A DNA stretch of 64,000 nt. It comes from AP-15 sp963772965. Lineage in GTDB: Bacteria; Pseudomonadota; Alphaproteobacteria; ATCC43930; CGMCC-115725. How positions within the stretch are numbered: the first letter of the stretch is position 1; every line of letters starts with the position of its first letter. Below the pieces are notes generated by a model. That model was not told the DNA's origin and ran no database searches. It was given only the letters and a program-made list of their open reading frames with translations. The DNA lies in contig CAVYZU010000006.1 in NCBI GenBank assembly GCA_963772965.1, positions 496,001 through 560,000 on the forward strand, in the 5' to 3' direction. Of the stretch, positions 44,802 through 53,882 are shown piece after piece. A program made the position numbers and the translations under genes.

Positions 44802-45644
44802 TCAGGCCGCGTGAAAGACCAACGTGCGCAGTTCGATGCTTTCGCGCGGCAGCACGTCCGCTGGAGCGGTCGGGTCTTCAAAGGCCGAGTGGGCGGTGAA
44901 CCGTGCCTTGTCCGGGGCTAAATCATAACATTTTATCAGGATCGCCTCGTCCGCCCGCATTTCCGGTACATAGAACCAGCGATGAGCGGGGTTGTATTTG
45001 ACGCGATAGGTCTCGCCGGTGCGATCACGATAGACGAGGTCGGCGGGGACGAAGTCCGTGAAGGGGACGGTCGTTGCGTCGCAGACCGCGAGTGGCGCGT
45101 CGCGCAACGGCCCGCGGATCGGGCGCCACACATTGACGAATTCGAAGCGATGGCGGAGCAGCTCTTCGGCCTCCTCGCCCATCAGGTCGCGGACGCGCTG
45201 CGGGCCGGATTTGACCGTGTAATCATTGTGGACGCTGGTGACCGGCTGGCGCGGCGTTCCGATTGCCCGACCGACGCCACCCCAGACGCGGCGACGGATC
45301 GTGTGGTCGAAGACCACAACCCGGCTGGCACCGGTCACTTCGGCGACGAGACGCTCGGCTTCGGGATAGTAGACGCGGCGCAGTTCGTCCTCGTCATAAA
45401 AGTCCCGCACCGCGCTTTTGTGCTCGACGAGGGCCAGGCCGTCGCTGTCGAGCGACAGCTGCGCTGCTACAGGACGGGCGTCGTAAATCGTCATGCGATG
45501 CGGCTCGGGGATGCCGGTCGAGCGCGGCACGCCCGGCGCCGGGTCGTAGGTCAAGCTCATCGGCTTCTCGGGCGTCGACGCCAGGTAGTTGAGGATGCCC
45601 TCGACATGCGGTAGACGATCGATCAGGTCAGCAGAGAGAGACAT
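44802..45644 (-). CDS. CmcJ/NvfI-family oxidoreductase
   Basis: This 280-residue protein resembles the CmcJ/NvfI (AsaB-like) family of putative oxygenases or methoxylation partners seen in secondary metabolism. Family marks are MTIYDARPVA, RVVVFDHTIRRRVW, PVTSVHNDYTVKSGPQRVRD, FEFVNVWRPIRGPLRDAPLA and WFYVPEMRADEAILIKCYDL, with FTAHSAFEDPTAP near the end. Conserved His and Asp residues in HNDYT and HSAFEDP may bind metal. AAAGGAACG precedes the ATG. It is the distal gene after the SDR gene on the same strand; substrate unknown. Confidence 0.8.
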   Translation of the reverse strand: MSLSADLIDRLPHVEGILNYLASTPEKPMSLTYDPAPGVPRSTGIPEPHRMTIYDARPVAAQLSLDSDGLALVEHKSAVRDFYDEDELRRVYYPEAERLVAEVTGASRVVVFDHTIRRRVWGGVGRAIGTPRQPVTSVHNDYTVKSGPQRVRDLMGEEAEELLRHRFEFVNVWRPIRGPLRDAPLAVCDATTVPFTDFVPADLVYRDRTGETYRVKYNPAHRWFYVPEMRADEAILIKCYDLAPDKARFTAHSAFEDPTAPADVLPRESIELRTLVFHAA

Positions 45645-45888
45645 GGTTCGTTCCTTTCGGTTCGGGTGCGAAGTAGGGTCTTTCCACGCTTGCGCTTACA
45701 CTACCGCGCGGGACTGTACGGCGACCGCAGCCGGGACTGAGACGCCGCCCAGCGCGCCGGACGCGAGCCGCTGTCGTCGACATAGCCGCCCAATGCCAGT
45801 AAGGAATTTATATCCTCGCCTCGGCGGAGCGACTGGCCGACGTAAGCGTTGCGCGACATTGCTGCCGCAGTCACGGCCGCCGGCGTTG

Positions 45889-46590
45889 TTAGAAAGCCTC
45901 GACCCAGGGCCGCAGTTCGACCTCCAGCGACCAGGCACTGCACGGCTGACGCAGGACTTCGAGATACGTCTGGGCGATCGCCTCGGGATCGAGCATGCTG
46001 TCCGGCCGGTCCGCTGGATCCGGTCGCCGCGCGCTGCGCACCCCGCCGTCGATGACGAAATGGGCGACGTGGATGCCCTTTGGTCCCAGCTCGCGCGCCG
46101 TGCTCTGTGCGAGACCGCGCAGCGCGAATTTGCCCATCGCGAAGGCCGCCGAATGCGGGTAGCCCTTGACGCTGGCGCTGGCGCCAGTCAGCAGGATGGC
46201 ACCGCGATCGTGCGGGATCATCCGCTGCGCTGCCTGCTGGACGGTGAGGAAGCCGCCAAACGCCGAGATTTCAATCGCCTTGCGCACCGCTTCGGGATCG
46301 AGCTCGGCAATCGGGCCATGCGCTCGGGCGCTGGCGTTGTAAAGCACGACATCGGGTTCGCCGAGCCGGCTGTCGGCATCGGCAAAGAGACGCTCGACGC
46401 CGGCCGGATCCGACGCATCGACGGCGAACGTTTGAGCGCCGGTCTCAGTGGCGAGCGGCACCAGCTTCTCCACGTTGCGCGCCGCCAAGCCGACCTTGAG
46501 GCCAGCCGACGCCAAACCGCGGGCAACCGATGCGCTGATGCCCGATCCCACCCCGACGATCAGGGCGATGCGGTAGGGAATATCGGTCAC
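45889..46590 (-). CDS. SDR-family protein with F-x-x-x-K in place of the Tyr motif
   Basis: This short-chain dehydrogenase of about 233 residues starts best at GTG 46590 after GGAGG. It has IALIVGVGSGISASVARGLA (cofactor loop), DVVLYNASA and ILLTGASASVKG. The usual Tyr-x-x-x-Lys is replaced by FAMGKFALRGLAQSTARELG, so the catalytic tyrosine is phenylalanine. ILVGAHFVIDGGV-like sequence (GIHVAHFVIDGG) follows. A subgroup with this change exists, so it may not be an ordinary dehydrogenase. It diverges from marR across the operator at 46678-46697. Confidence 0.8.
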   Translation of the reverse strand: MTDIPYRIALIVGVGSGISASVARGLASAGLKVGLAARNVEKLVPLATETGAQTFAVDASDPAGVERLFADADSRLGEPDVVLYNASARAHGPIAELDPEAVRKAIEISAFGGFLTVQQAAQRMIPHDRGAILLTGASASVKGYPHSAAFAMGKFALRGLAQSTARELGPKGIHVAHFVIDGGVRSARRPDPADRPDSMLDPEAIAQTYLEVLRQPCSAWSLEVELRPWVEAF

Positions 46591-46677
46591 GACCACCTCC
46601 TGATAAGCCGCTGCAGCGCTCGGTCGCCCGAAGCGAGCGGACATGGACTACGACCGGCACCAAAGCCGTTGAATTTC

Positions 46678-46697
46678 AGAGTATATGCGCCTAAATA
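46678..46697. promoter_or_regulatory. MarR-box candidate, copy 1 (SDR/marR divergent promoter)
   Basis: AGAGTATATGCGCCTAAATA lies between the divergent SDR and marR genes. Next to it ATGCGC (46685-46690) and GCGCAT (46699-46704) form an inverted repeat with an 8-base centre. The 20-mer recurs with two substitutions upstream of emrA (50456-50475). Such divergent sites are the usual place for MarR autoregulation. Binding is inferred. Confidence 0.65.
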
Positions 46698-46732
46698 AGC
46701 GCATGTGCACGGATGTCAAGATACGAGAATCG

Positions 46733-47245
46733 ATGATGGCTACGGACCCCTTCCTTAGGCCCGAGGAATGCAACTGTCTGGCAGTGCGCCAGGCCGCCCG
46801 GCACATCACGCAGTTTTATGATCAGTTTCTGGCGGCGTGCGGGCTGCGCACGACACAGTTTTCGATACTGGGAAGGCTGAGGCGGTTGGGGCCGATGACG
46901 ATCAACGCGCTCGCCGCGGATATGGTCATGGACCGGACAACCCTCGGACGCAACATCCTGCCGCTCGAGCGGGACGGTCTGATCGCTGTCGAGAAGGACA
47001 GACACGACCGCCGAAGCAAAGTCCTGCGGCTGACCGAGGCCGGTGCGGCTCGATTGCCGGCGGCGGTTAAGCGATGGGCCGAGGCTCAGAGAGAATTCGA
47101 GCGGGCCTTTGGGGCCGAACGCACCGCCGACATGCGCGCGCTGCTTTTCGCCGCAGCCGCGACCGACCTCGGCACCGCCGGTTCCGACGGCGAGGGCCCA
47201 GTCCGCGGTGATGCTGAACCGGCCGACGGGCGAGATCGTGTTTGA
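46733..47245 (+). CDS. MarR-family transcriptional regulator
   Basis: This regulator of about 170 residues, starting at the ATG at 46733, has NCLAVRQAARHITQFYDQFL, the dimerisation helix, and the winged helix GPMTINALAADMVMDRTTLG, RNILPLERDGLIAVEKDRHD, RRSKVLRLTEAGAARLPAAV. The Asp-x-Arg motif in the wing (KDRHDRRSK) is typical. The C-terminus after AAATDLG is unusually Gly/Asp-rich and may be altered. It probably represses the divergent SDR operon and emrAB through the shared box, with release by an aromatic or toxic ligand, as known for this family. Confidence 0.85.
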   Translation: MMATDPFLRPEECNCLAVRQAARHITQFYDQFLAACGLRTTQFSILGRLRRLGPMTINALAADMVMDRTTLGRNILPLERDGLIAVEKDRHDRRSKVLRLTEAGAARLPAAVKRWAEAQREFERAFGAERTADMRALLFAAAATDLGTAGSDGEGPVRGDAEPADGRDRV

Positions 47246-47326
47246 GGTTCTTGAAGGCTTGTTCGATACTGACGAGCGGCAGATACCGCTTCCACGCTCC
47301 GGCTCAGCACTGCCCGCCATCAAATT

Positions 47327-48940
47327 TCAATGGCCTCTGGGGGCTCGGCCGCCCAGCCTGACCTTGCGCAGGCTCAGCGCGAGTGGGACGGCTGCTAGTG
47401 CCAACAGCATCAGCACCCAGAAGGCGTCCATATAGGCGAGGAACGACGCCTGCAGCTGCACCTGCTGCCCGACCCAGGCAATGACCTGCTGCTGCGCCTC
47501 GATCAGCGGACTGCCCTGCCCGACGAAATAGTTCGTCATCTGATGCAGCGTGTCTTGATACTGGACGCTCGACGGCAGTGCCTGGTCGACGAGCATGTTC
47601 TGGTGGAACTGCTCGCGGCGCCACAGCACGTTGTTGATCAAAGAGATGCCGATCGAGCCGCCGATATTGCGTGCCGCGTTGATCAAGGCCGAAGCCTGGC
47701 CGGTCTTGTCGGGCGGGATGCCGTCGTAAGACGCCGCGGTGATCGGAATAAACATCAATGGGATCCCGGCCGCAAACAGCATCCGGGAGCGCGCCATGAA
47801 CCAGAAGCCCAGATCGCCGTAGGTATTGGTCAGCGCATACATCGACAGCGCGATGACCACGGCTCCGGCGGCGATCAGGTATTTCGGCTGGATCTTGCCC
47901 ACCAGGCGGCCGGCGACGAACATCATCACCATGGCGACACCGCCGCCCGGCGAGACCATGACGCCGGCCCAGGTCGCGGTGTAACCGAAATCGGCCTGCA
48001 CCAGCTCGGGAAGGAACTGGGTCGTGGCGAGCAGGAGGGCGCCGGTCGCCAGCATCACCAGAAAACACGCGCCAAACTGACGCGTCGCCACCATCTGGAT
48101 GTCGATCGTCGGATTGCGGCGAGTCATCTCCCAGGGGATCATCAGCACGAAGGCGAGCGCGCAGAGGATCGCAACCGTGGTGATGAATGACGAGCCGAAC
48201 CAGTCGTCCTCGAGCCCGCGGTCGAGCACGATTTCGAGCGTGCCGAGAAACGTCGCGACCAGCACGAAGCCGACAACGTCGAACCCGTCCTTTTGCTGGC
48301 GCCACTTTCGCTGCTCCTCGACCGCCGCCTCGGAGTCGCGCACGACGAATGTGATCAGCGCGAGCGTCATCACCCCGACCGGACCATTGATCAGAAAGCA
48401 CCAGTGCCACGACACGTTGTCGGACAGCCAGCCGCCTAATGTCGGCCCGACCACCGGAGCCACCGCGACAGCAACCCCGAAGAGCGCAAAGGCCTGGCCG
48501 CGCTTCTCGGGCGGGAACGCATCGACCAGGATCGACGACGCGACCGGCACCATGCCCCCACCGCTGAAGCCTTGCATGATGCGGAACAGCAGCAGCGACC
48601 GCAGATTCCACGCAATGCCGCACAGCACCGAGCTCGCGGTGAACAGCGCGAGGCAGATCAGGAAGAAGGCCTTGCGGCCGATTGTCTTTGCCAGAAACGC
48701 GCTGGCCGTCAGAACGATCGCGTTGGCGACCAGATAGGTCGTCACCACCCACGACGCCTCGTCCTCGCTGACCCCGAGCCCGCCCGCAATGTAGCGCAGC
48801 GCCACATTGGCGATCGTGGTGTCGAGGATCTCCATAAAGGTCGCGAGCGCCACCAGCACAGCGATCAGCCACGGATTGGCGCCCGCGCTGCCTGTGGCGG
48901 TGGGAGCGCTCGTATGAGTCGGGCCGGCGTTCATAGCCAC
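47327..48940 (-). CDS. emrB: EmrB-type MFS efflux transporter (DHA2, 14 helices)
   Basis: This 537-residue transporter has 14 predicted membrane helices. DHA2 motifs are ATFMEILDTTIANVALRYIA (motif D1 at helix 1), VTTYLVANAIVLTASAFLAK, RIMQGFSGGGMVPVASSILV, GPTLGGWLSDNVSWHWCFLI (motif C) and ALINAARNIGGSIGISLINN. It exports hydrophobic compounds driven by protons through a tripartite channel. Its start overlaps the end of emrA by 10 bp. An outer-membrane channel gene is not in the window. Confidence 0.92.
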   Translation of the reverse strand: MAMNAGPTHTSAPTATGSAGANPWLIAVLVALATFMEILDTTIANVALRYIAGGLGVSEDEASWVVTTYLVANAIVLTASAFLAKTIGRKAFFLICLALFTASSVLCGIAWNLRSLLLFRIMQGFSGGGMVPVASSILVDAFPPEKRGQAFALFGVAVAVAPVVGPTLGGWLSDNVSWHWCFLINGPVGVMTLALITFVVRDSEAAVEEQRKWRQQKDGFDVVGFVLVATFLGTLEIVLDRGLEDDWFGSSFITTVAILCALAFVLMIPWEMTRRNPTIDIQMVATRQFGACFLVMLATGALLLATTQFLPELVQADFGYTATWAGVMVSPGGGVAMVMMFVAGRLVGKIQPKYLIAAGAVVIALSMYALTNTYGDLGFWFMARSRMLFAAGIPLMFIPITAASYDGIPPDKTGQASALINAARNIGGSIGISLINNVLWRREQFHQNMLVDQALPSSVQYQDTLHQMTNYFVGQGSPLIEAQQQVIAWVGQQVQLQASFLAYMDAFWVLMLLALAAVPLALSLRKVRLGGRAPRGH

Positions 48941-50253
48941 GCCTCCAGCCGCTCATAGAGCGACGGGGTGGGATCGATCCGCACCGTCGGGTCCACCGAC
49001 ATCCCGGGTCCGAGCGCCACATCGGTCGGCGGATCGTCCATGACGATCTTGACCGGCACGCGCTGCACGATCTTGACGTAGTTGCCGGTGGCGTTCTCGG
49101 CCGGCAGCAGCGAGAACGCGGTGCCGGAGCCGGGCTGGACGCTCGCGACATGGCCGTGGATCGTGCGTTCCGGATAGGCGTCGATCTCCAGCGTCACCTT
49201 CTGTCCCGGCCGCATGTAGTCGAGCTGCGTTTCCTTGAAGTTCGCCCACACCCAGATGTCGTCCGGCACAAACATCGTCAGGTTGGTGCCGGGCTGTGCG
49301 AATTCGCCGACGGCCGCGCTGAGCTGGACGACGCGCCCCGGCTGGTCCGCCGTGACAATCGTGTAGGAAAGGCTCAGTTGCGCCTGATCGCGTTGCGCCT
49401 GCGCGCGCGCGAGGCTCGCGACCGCATTGTCGCGCTGTGCCTGCAGGGCCGTGATTTGCTGCCGCGCGAGATTGACATTCGCCCGCGCCTGCTGGCGCGC
49501 GGCCACCTGCTCATAGAGTTGCGAGGTGTACCGCTGGGCGTCCTGAACGGTGCCCGCGATAGCCGTCGCCGCCAGCTCCCGGTAGCGCGTCGCCTGCTGG
49601 CGAGCAAACACGAGGGCCGCTCGCGCCTGGCGCAGCTGTGCCACGTTGGCGCGGATCTGCGCGTGCTGCACGCCGATCTGCGCATCGATCGTCTCGATGC
49701 TGGCTCGCGCCGCCGCCACTTGCGCCTCGGCCTCGGCAAGCGCGTTGCGGTAGTCGCGCTCGTCGATACGGGCGATGACCTGGCCGGTGACGACATGCTC
49801 GTTGTCGGTGACCGGGACCGCCGTGATGTAGCCAGGCACCTTGGGGGCGATCGTGAACTGACGCGCGGCAATGAAGGCGTCGTCCGACGATTGGAAGTGC
49901 GAGGCGTAGTCCCAATAAAGATATCCCGCCGGCAGCGCTAGCAACAGGAGGATCAGACCGCCGACGAACGCCAACGGGTGCCGCCGCAGCATGCCCCGGC
50001 GGGGCTCGTCACCGCGCCCGTCGTCAGCGTGATCGACATGCTGATCTTCGCGCTTCGGCGCCAATGCCTCAACTTGAAGTCCTCTGGAGGCGTCATTCTG
50101 GGGGGTCGGCGCCCGCGGTTGAACAGAAGGGCTGTCGGTGTCACTCAACGGCCGGCGGTCGCCGGCCCGAGCCCGAGACGCGTATCGGGTTGACTGCGGC
50201 GCTGGAAACTCACGCCTCGACTGCCTGCCTCGATCTTTTATCTCGAAGGTCAT
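48931..50253 (-). CDS. emrA: EmrA-type membrane-fusion protein (HlyD family)
   Basis: This periplasmic adaptor links EmrB to an outer-membrane channel. From the ATG at 50253 (440 residues) it has a long disordered cytoplasmic N-terminus, one transmembrane helix (AFVGGLILLLLALPAGYLYW), a lipoyl/beta-barrel part (FTIAPKVPGYITAVPVTDNE), a long coiled coil with AQLRQARAALVFARQQATRY, and LSYTIVTADQPGRVVQLSAA and VWANFKETQLDYMRPGQKVT. The long N-terminus is unusual. The MarR-like box lies 200 bp upstream. Confidence 0.9.
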   Translation of the reverse strand: MTFEIKDRGRQSRREFPAPQSTRYASRARAGDRRPLSDTDSPSVQPRAPTPQNDASRGLQVEALAPKREDQHVDHADDGRGDEPRRGMLRRHPLAFVGGLILLLLALPAGYLYWDYASHFQSSDDAFIAARQFTIAPKVPGYITAVPVTDNEHVVTGQVIARIDERDYRNALAEAEAQVAAARASIETIDAQIGVQHAQIRANVAQLRQARAALVFARQQATRYRELAATAIAGTVQDAQRYTSQLYEQVAARQQARANVNLARQQITALQAQRDNAVASLARAQAQRDQAQLSLSYTIVTADQPGRVVQLSAAVGEFAQPGTNLTMFVPDDIWVWANFKETQLDYMRPGQKVTLEIDAYPERTIHGHVASVQPGSGTAFSLLPAENATGNYVKIVQRVPVKIVMDDPPTDVALGPGMSVDPTVRIDPTPSLYERLEAWL

Positions 50254-50455
50254 TGCGCGCCTCTGCCGCCCGAACGTCATCCGTTGCGCTGCACCGCAGA
50301 TCGGGCGTTCCGATGAAGAGAGAATTGGTTTGAACTGGAAGCCATCTTTCCGCAGATTGGAAAGGACCAATGGACCGGATCGAAGCGATGCCGACAGTAT
50401 TGATCGGCGTCTTGCAGCCCTTCAGGTCGCGGTGTTGCAGCGACCGGGCATATTG

Positions 50456-50475
50456 AGAGTATATGCACCTACATA
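50456..50475. promoter_or_regulatory. MarR-box candidate, copy 2 (upstream of emrA)
   Basis: AGAGTATATGCACCTACATA matches the box in the marR/SDR promoter at 18 of 20 positions, including the initial AGAGTATATGC. It lies about 200 bp upstream of the emrA start and at the very end of the OsmC gene. Two copies at divergent and efflux promoters suggest one regulator for both, a common MarR arrangement. Confidence 0.65.
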
Positions 50476-50967
50476 GGGGCCATTTGGCTTAGGTCAATGC
50501 CCAATGCCTGGATCGACAACCACAAGCGGCCTGCTATCGAAAGCTTCGCCACCAGACTGATTTCCACCGCGGCGAGAGCCTTCGAGACAGGGCATTCCAC
50601 TTTGGCCGCCTGAGCAACCTGCTCGAATGTGGCGGCGTCGATGCCGGGAACTTGGCCTTCGGTTTCGAGCTCTATGCGGGAGATCGCGAAACCTCCCGCT
50701 ACCGGGCCGAAATCGACGGTCGCTTTCGCATGGATGCTCGTCGGTGCGTGGCCCTTCTGCGACAGCGCCGCCGCCGCCGCCAGGGCCATCGAGAAAACAC
50801 GCCGCGTGAGCCGCCGCGGTAAGTTCCTCCGGGTTTGTGCCGGGGCCGTCCTTGAAACGCGACTTGTACGAATACTTTCCCTCGAAGGCCTCGCTGCCAA
50901 GCCTGAGCGTGCCGGCACCGTCCTTCAGGTCGCCGCGCCATTCAGCGTCGGAAATTCGCTTTGTCAT
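50469..50967 (-). pseudogene. OsmC/Ohr-type peroxide-detoxifying protein, frameshifted
   Basis: OsmC proteins reduce organic hydroperoxides with two cysteines. The first frame from ATG 50967 gives MTKRISDAEWRGDLKDGAGT, SYKSRFKDGPGTNPEELTAA, AHAACF. A one-base shift near 50795 moves to the frame SMALAAAAALSQKGHAPTSI, ATVDFGPVAGGFAISRIELE and AAKVECPVSKAL. Both catalytic cysteines (AHAAC and VECP) are kept, split between the frames. After the normal end AKLSIA the frame reads on into a short unrelated tail to 50469. Confidence 0.8.
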
Positions 50968-51109
50968 GGTTCACTCCCATTCGAAAGGGGGATGCGCGGA
51001 GATGTGTCAGGCGACGCCAACCGCGACGCGCACGATCGGCTTGCCGAAATTGCGCCCGTCAACGCGGCGCAAGTAAACGGTCGTTGGTCGAGGTTCTGCG
51101 CAGCTTAGC

Positions 51110-51481
51110 CTAGAACATCGTGTTGGCGTTAGCCGAGGTCTCCGGGATCGGCTGGATCACGTCCCAGTGCTCGACGACCTTGCCGCCTTCCAGGCGAAAG
51201 ATGTCCACCACCGCCTCTCCGCGGGGATTATCGGACAAGCCGTGAAAATGACTGTGAAGGATAACGTAGTCGCCGTCAGCAAAGACGCGCTTGATCTCGC
51301 AGCGAGCATCCTTGAGCCAGGAAACGAGCTTCCTCAAGCCTTCCATGCCGTCTTCGATCAGCGGATTGTGCTGGCGATAGGTGGTGGGTGGGCCGCCGTA
51401 AAGCCGGAAGGCATCTTCGACCCAGCCTTCGATCACAGCCTTGTAGAAGGCGACGGCGATGTCCTTGTTTGTCTCGGACAT
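51110..51481 (-). CDS. SnoaL-like NTF2-fold protein
   Basis: From the ATG at 51481, after AAGGAG, this 123-residue protein begins MSETNKDIAVAFYKAVIEGW and has YRQHNPLIEDGMEGLRKLVS, YVILHSHFHGLSDN and VVDIFRLEGGKVVEHWDVIQ. These are the cone-shaped NTF2/SnoaL features, with Asp, His and the terminal HWD pattern. Homologues act as polyketide cyclases or small-molecule isomerases, or are non-catalytic. It is part of the minus-strand catabolic run. Confidence 0.85.
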   Translation of the reverse strand: MSETNKDIAVAFYKAVIEGWVEDAFRLYGGPPTTYRQHNPLIEDGMEGLRKLVSWLKDARCEIKRVFADGDYVILHSHFHGLSDNPRGEAVVDIFRLEGGKVVEHWDVIQPIPETSANANTMF

Positions 51482-51623
51482 AGGACGTTCTCCTTGATCA
51501 GAGCATCGTGTTGGGGTTGGCAGCTTTCCGAGGTGCGCCCACACCTCGGAAAGCTGGTTCCACTGATCCAGCCCGCCATGAGGAGTGACCACAACTGTGG
51601 ACGGAATATCTGGCGGGCGTCGG

Positions 51624-52031
51624 TCATGGTCGGTTCTGAGCCGCGATATGGGCTCGCTGCGCAAGGCCGCTGCCGAATGAGGCGTTCTCACCGGCGATCT
51701 CGTAGAGCAGGACCACCAAATCTGCCGGCGATATCTTGACCGCCGCCACGATCTTCTCGTTGAGAGACTTCTGGAGTGCCAACCGCGTCTCCTTCGGTCG
51801 CCCGGTGAAAAATGTCAGTTCGAGCAGAACCAGCTCATCCGAGTATTCCTGTCCAAGAAAGGCCGGCGTATGGAGATAGTGATCGCGCGGCAGGACGTGA
51901 TGGATCTGAAAGAAGTCGTCATCGGGGACGCCGAGGACCTCGACTAGTGCATTCTAAATCGCCTCCGACATTTTCGCTAGACGGGCCTTGTCATACTGAC
52001 CCTCGAGCACATGGACTTTTGCAAGCGGCAT
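51624..52031 (-). pseudogene. Tautomerase-family protein with in-frame stop
   Basis: The minus strand from ATG 52031 reads PLAKVHVLEGQYDKARLAKM, SEAI, then TAG at 51954-51956, then NALVEVLGVPDDDFFQIHHV, LPRDHYLHTPAFLGQEYSDE, LVLLELTFFTGRPKETRLAL, ending 51624. The catalytic N-terminal proline follows the initiator, as in 4-oxalocrotonate tautomerase relatives. TAG in place of CAG would restore an unbroken 135-residue gene, so a single C-to-T change separates it from function. Confidence 0.75.
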
Positions 52032-52335
52032 GGCTTGGTTTCCTCGTCAAAAGCGACGTCGAGACGGCGCCCGCTGGTTTCTCCACGGCACCGTCGTGGT
52101 GATGGTGCCTCCGAGATCTGGAAAAATAGGAGCATCTACCCCTATGTTGCCGGAGGAGGTGGGACCGTCCTCGCGAGTGTCAAGAGGCGATGCATTGGAT
52201 CGATAAGAGCTCAACGCCACGATGTCCGCACCGTTTTATTCCGTCGGTCGGTGACGATCGCTCGCTTGCCTGAAAGCCTTCCAGCCACGATGCGTTCCTT
52301 TCACGCTGCTCAGGTTGTTAATCTGACCAACGAAA
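52032..52335. other. Gap between tautomerase and CoA-transferase genes
   Basis: No gene is supported in about 300 bp; open frames on the plus strand are short and unrecognised. It may hold a promoter for the tautomerase gene. No clear operator or terminator is seen. Confidence 0.4.
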
Positions 52336-53826
52336 TCAGCGGCCCAGCCACTCCGCCCCGCTAGAGCCGCGCGGAACCAGGGGCACGGCAAAGAAACCGG
52401 GCGTGCCTGACATGACGACCTGGTCGGTAACGCCCTGATAATGGCCGCAGGGCGTTTCTGCCTCGAACAGGTCGGGGTCAGGATAGGCGTGATCGCCCGC
52501 ACGCCCTGCGACACCGCTGGCGTAGGATTTGTCGAAGATCCCCATTTGCAGCAGCCACAACGACACCCGCGCCAGGGACACGCGGACGCGGTAGCTCCCG
52601 CCCTCCGTGGCCCTACGCCGCAACGCGGCGATGGCGCCAACCATTCCGATCCAGGACGAAATGTAGTCGTTGACGACGAAGATCTCGGGGAGCTTCGGTT
52701 CCTCGACGGAGCCCTCGAGCGCGAGCACCCCGGAAACGCCGCCAGCCGTATGGTCGAAGCCAATTCGGTTGGCCCAAGGTCCGACAGCCCCATAGATCGA
52801 GAAATCGACCTGCACGATGCCGGGACGCAGCCGCGTCAGTTCGCTGCTGGTTATTCCAAGCTTCTCCAGTAGGCCCGGACGCCGGTTGGCGAAGAAGATA
52901 TCCGCGCCGGCCACCAGCCGCCGGAACCGCGCCATCTCGTCGGGACGCCGAAAGTCCATGATCGCCGAGCGCATTCCGAGATGGGCCGAGTAGTAGTTAA
53001 AGTCCATCTCGAAATCATTCGGCGTCCACAGGTTCAGGACGTCCGCTCCGTGATAGGCCAGCGCGCGTCCCAGGCCCGGTCCGGCGATGACGTGGCTGAA
53101 CCCAAGCGCGCGCACGCCGCCGAGCGGCGTCTCCGGTCGGATGGCCAAGGGCTCCGGGTCGCTGTCCGCGATCTTTTCGATGTCTATGAGCGGCAGACCT
53201 GCGAGATAGCGGCACTGCTCGGTGTCGAGGAACTCCTGTGCGCTGCGCACGACAGTAGCCTGGAGGCCGGCGCGGTTCGCTTGCTCCTCCAGATCGAACG
53301 CATCCCACTTGCGGATCACGCTGCCGATTGCGGCCGCACTGTCGTTGCAGCCAAGGAACGCGAGCGCTGCGCTGCGGATGCCGGGGTAAATGTTCATGAA
53401 CAGGATTCGTCGATTGTCGCGCGTCCGGTACATGTTCGTGGGCATGAACGGATTCTTCGGGTCTGCCGGATTACCCGGGGCGTAGCCGTTCACCAGCTCC
53501 CATTTTTTGTCGTAGAATGGACACAGCCGATGTAGGGCCTTGCCGAGGTTGATCGAGAGGTCCTGACCTTGGCCGCCGCGGACTCGCCACAGCGCCGCCA
53601 CGGACACAGCTTTCGCCAAAAGCGCAACGGCCGCCATTGTCGCGAATGGCAGCGGGCTCGAAATAATCGGATCGCGCCCGGCGAAAGCCACTGCACCGCC
53701 GCCGGACCCGGGTTCCAGGCCGACCTCGCGCAGGAGGGCAGCGAGTTCGCGCATCGGGTCGATGGCGTGATCGTCGTTGAGCGGGTGAGCCAGGACACAG
53801 CGAATACGATCCGCCAGTCTACCCAT
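52336..53826 (-). CDS. CaiB/BaiF class III CoA-transferase family protein
   Basis: Class III CoA-transferases move CoA between acids through an enzyme-bound anhydride. This protein of 496 residues is longer than the 400 usual because an additional part-domain precedes the core. Its N-terminal half (MAAVALLAKAVSVAALWRVR, GGQGQDLSINLGKALHRLCP) resembles the C-terminal part of the family, and the second half (LGFSHVIAGPGLGRALAYHG, ADVLNLWTPNDFEMDFNYYS, ANRRPGLLEKLGITSSELTR) is the N-terminal core with the NRRPG loop. The circular order suggests a two-repeat form. It sits in a run with hydrolase and SDR genes; substrate unknown. Confidence 0.8.
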   Translation of the reverse strand: MGRLADRIRCVLAHPLNDDHAIDPMRELAALLREVGLEPGSGGGAVAFAGRDPIISSPLPFATMAAVALLAKAVSVAALWRVRGGQGQDLSINLGKALHRLCPFYDKKWELVNGYAPGNPADPKNPFMPTNMYRTRDNRRILFMNIYPGIRSAALAFLGCNDSAAAIGSVIRKWDAFDLEEQANRAGLQATVVRSAQEFLDTEQCRYLAGLPLIDIEKIADSDPEPLAIRPETPLGGVRALGFSHVIAGPGLGRALAYHGADVLNLWTPNDFEMDFNYYSAHLGMRSAIMDFRRPDEMARFRRLVAGADIFFANRRPGLLEKLGITSSELTRLRPGIVQVDFSIYGAVGPWANRIGFDHTAGGVSGVLALEGSVEEPKLPEIFVVNDYISSWIGMVGAIAALRRRATEGGSYRVRVSLARVSLWLLQMGIFDKSYASGVAGRAGDHAYPDPDLFEAETPCGHYQGVTDQVVMSGTPGFFAVPLVPRGSSGAEWLGR

Positions 53827-53882
53827 CGACCTTTACTCCCTCTCCATTTGCCGGTGCGCGGCCTTTCCCCGAAAGGAACCGT

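Noticed and set aside
47304..49151. 615-codon minus-strand frame
   Set aside because: Runs out of frame through emrA and emrB, both of which show full family motifs.
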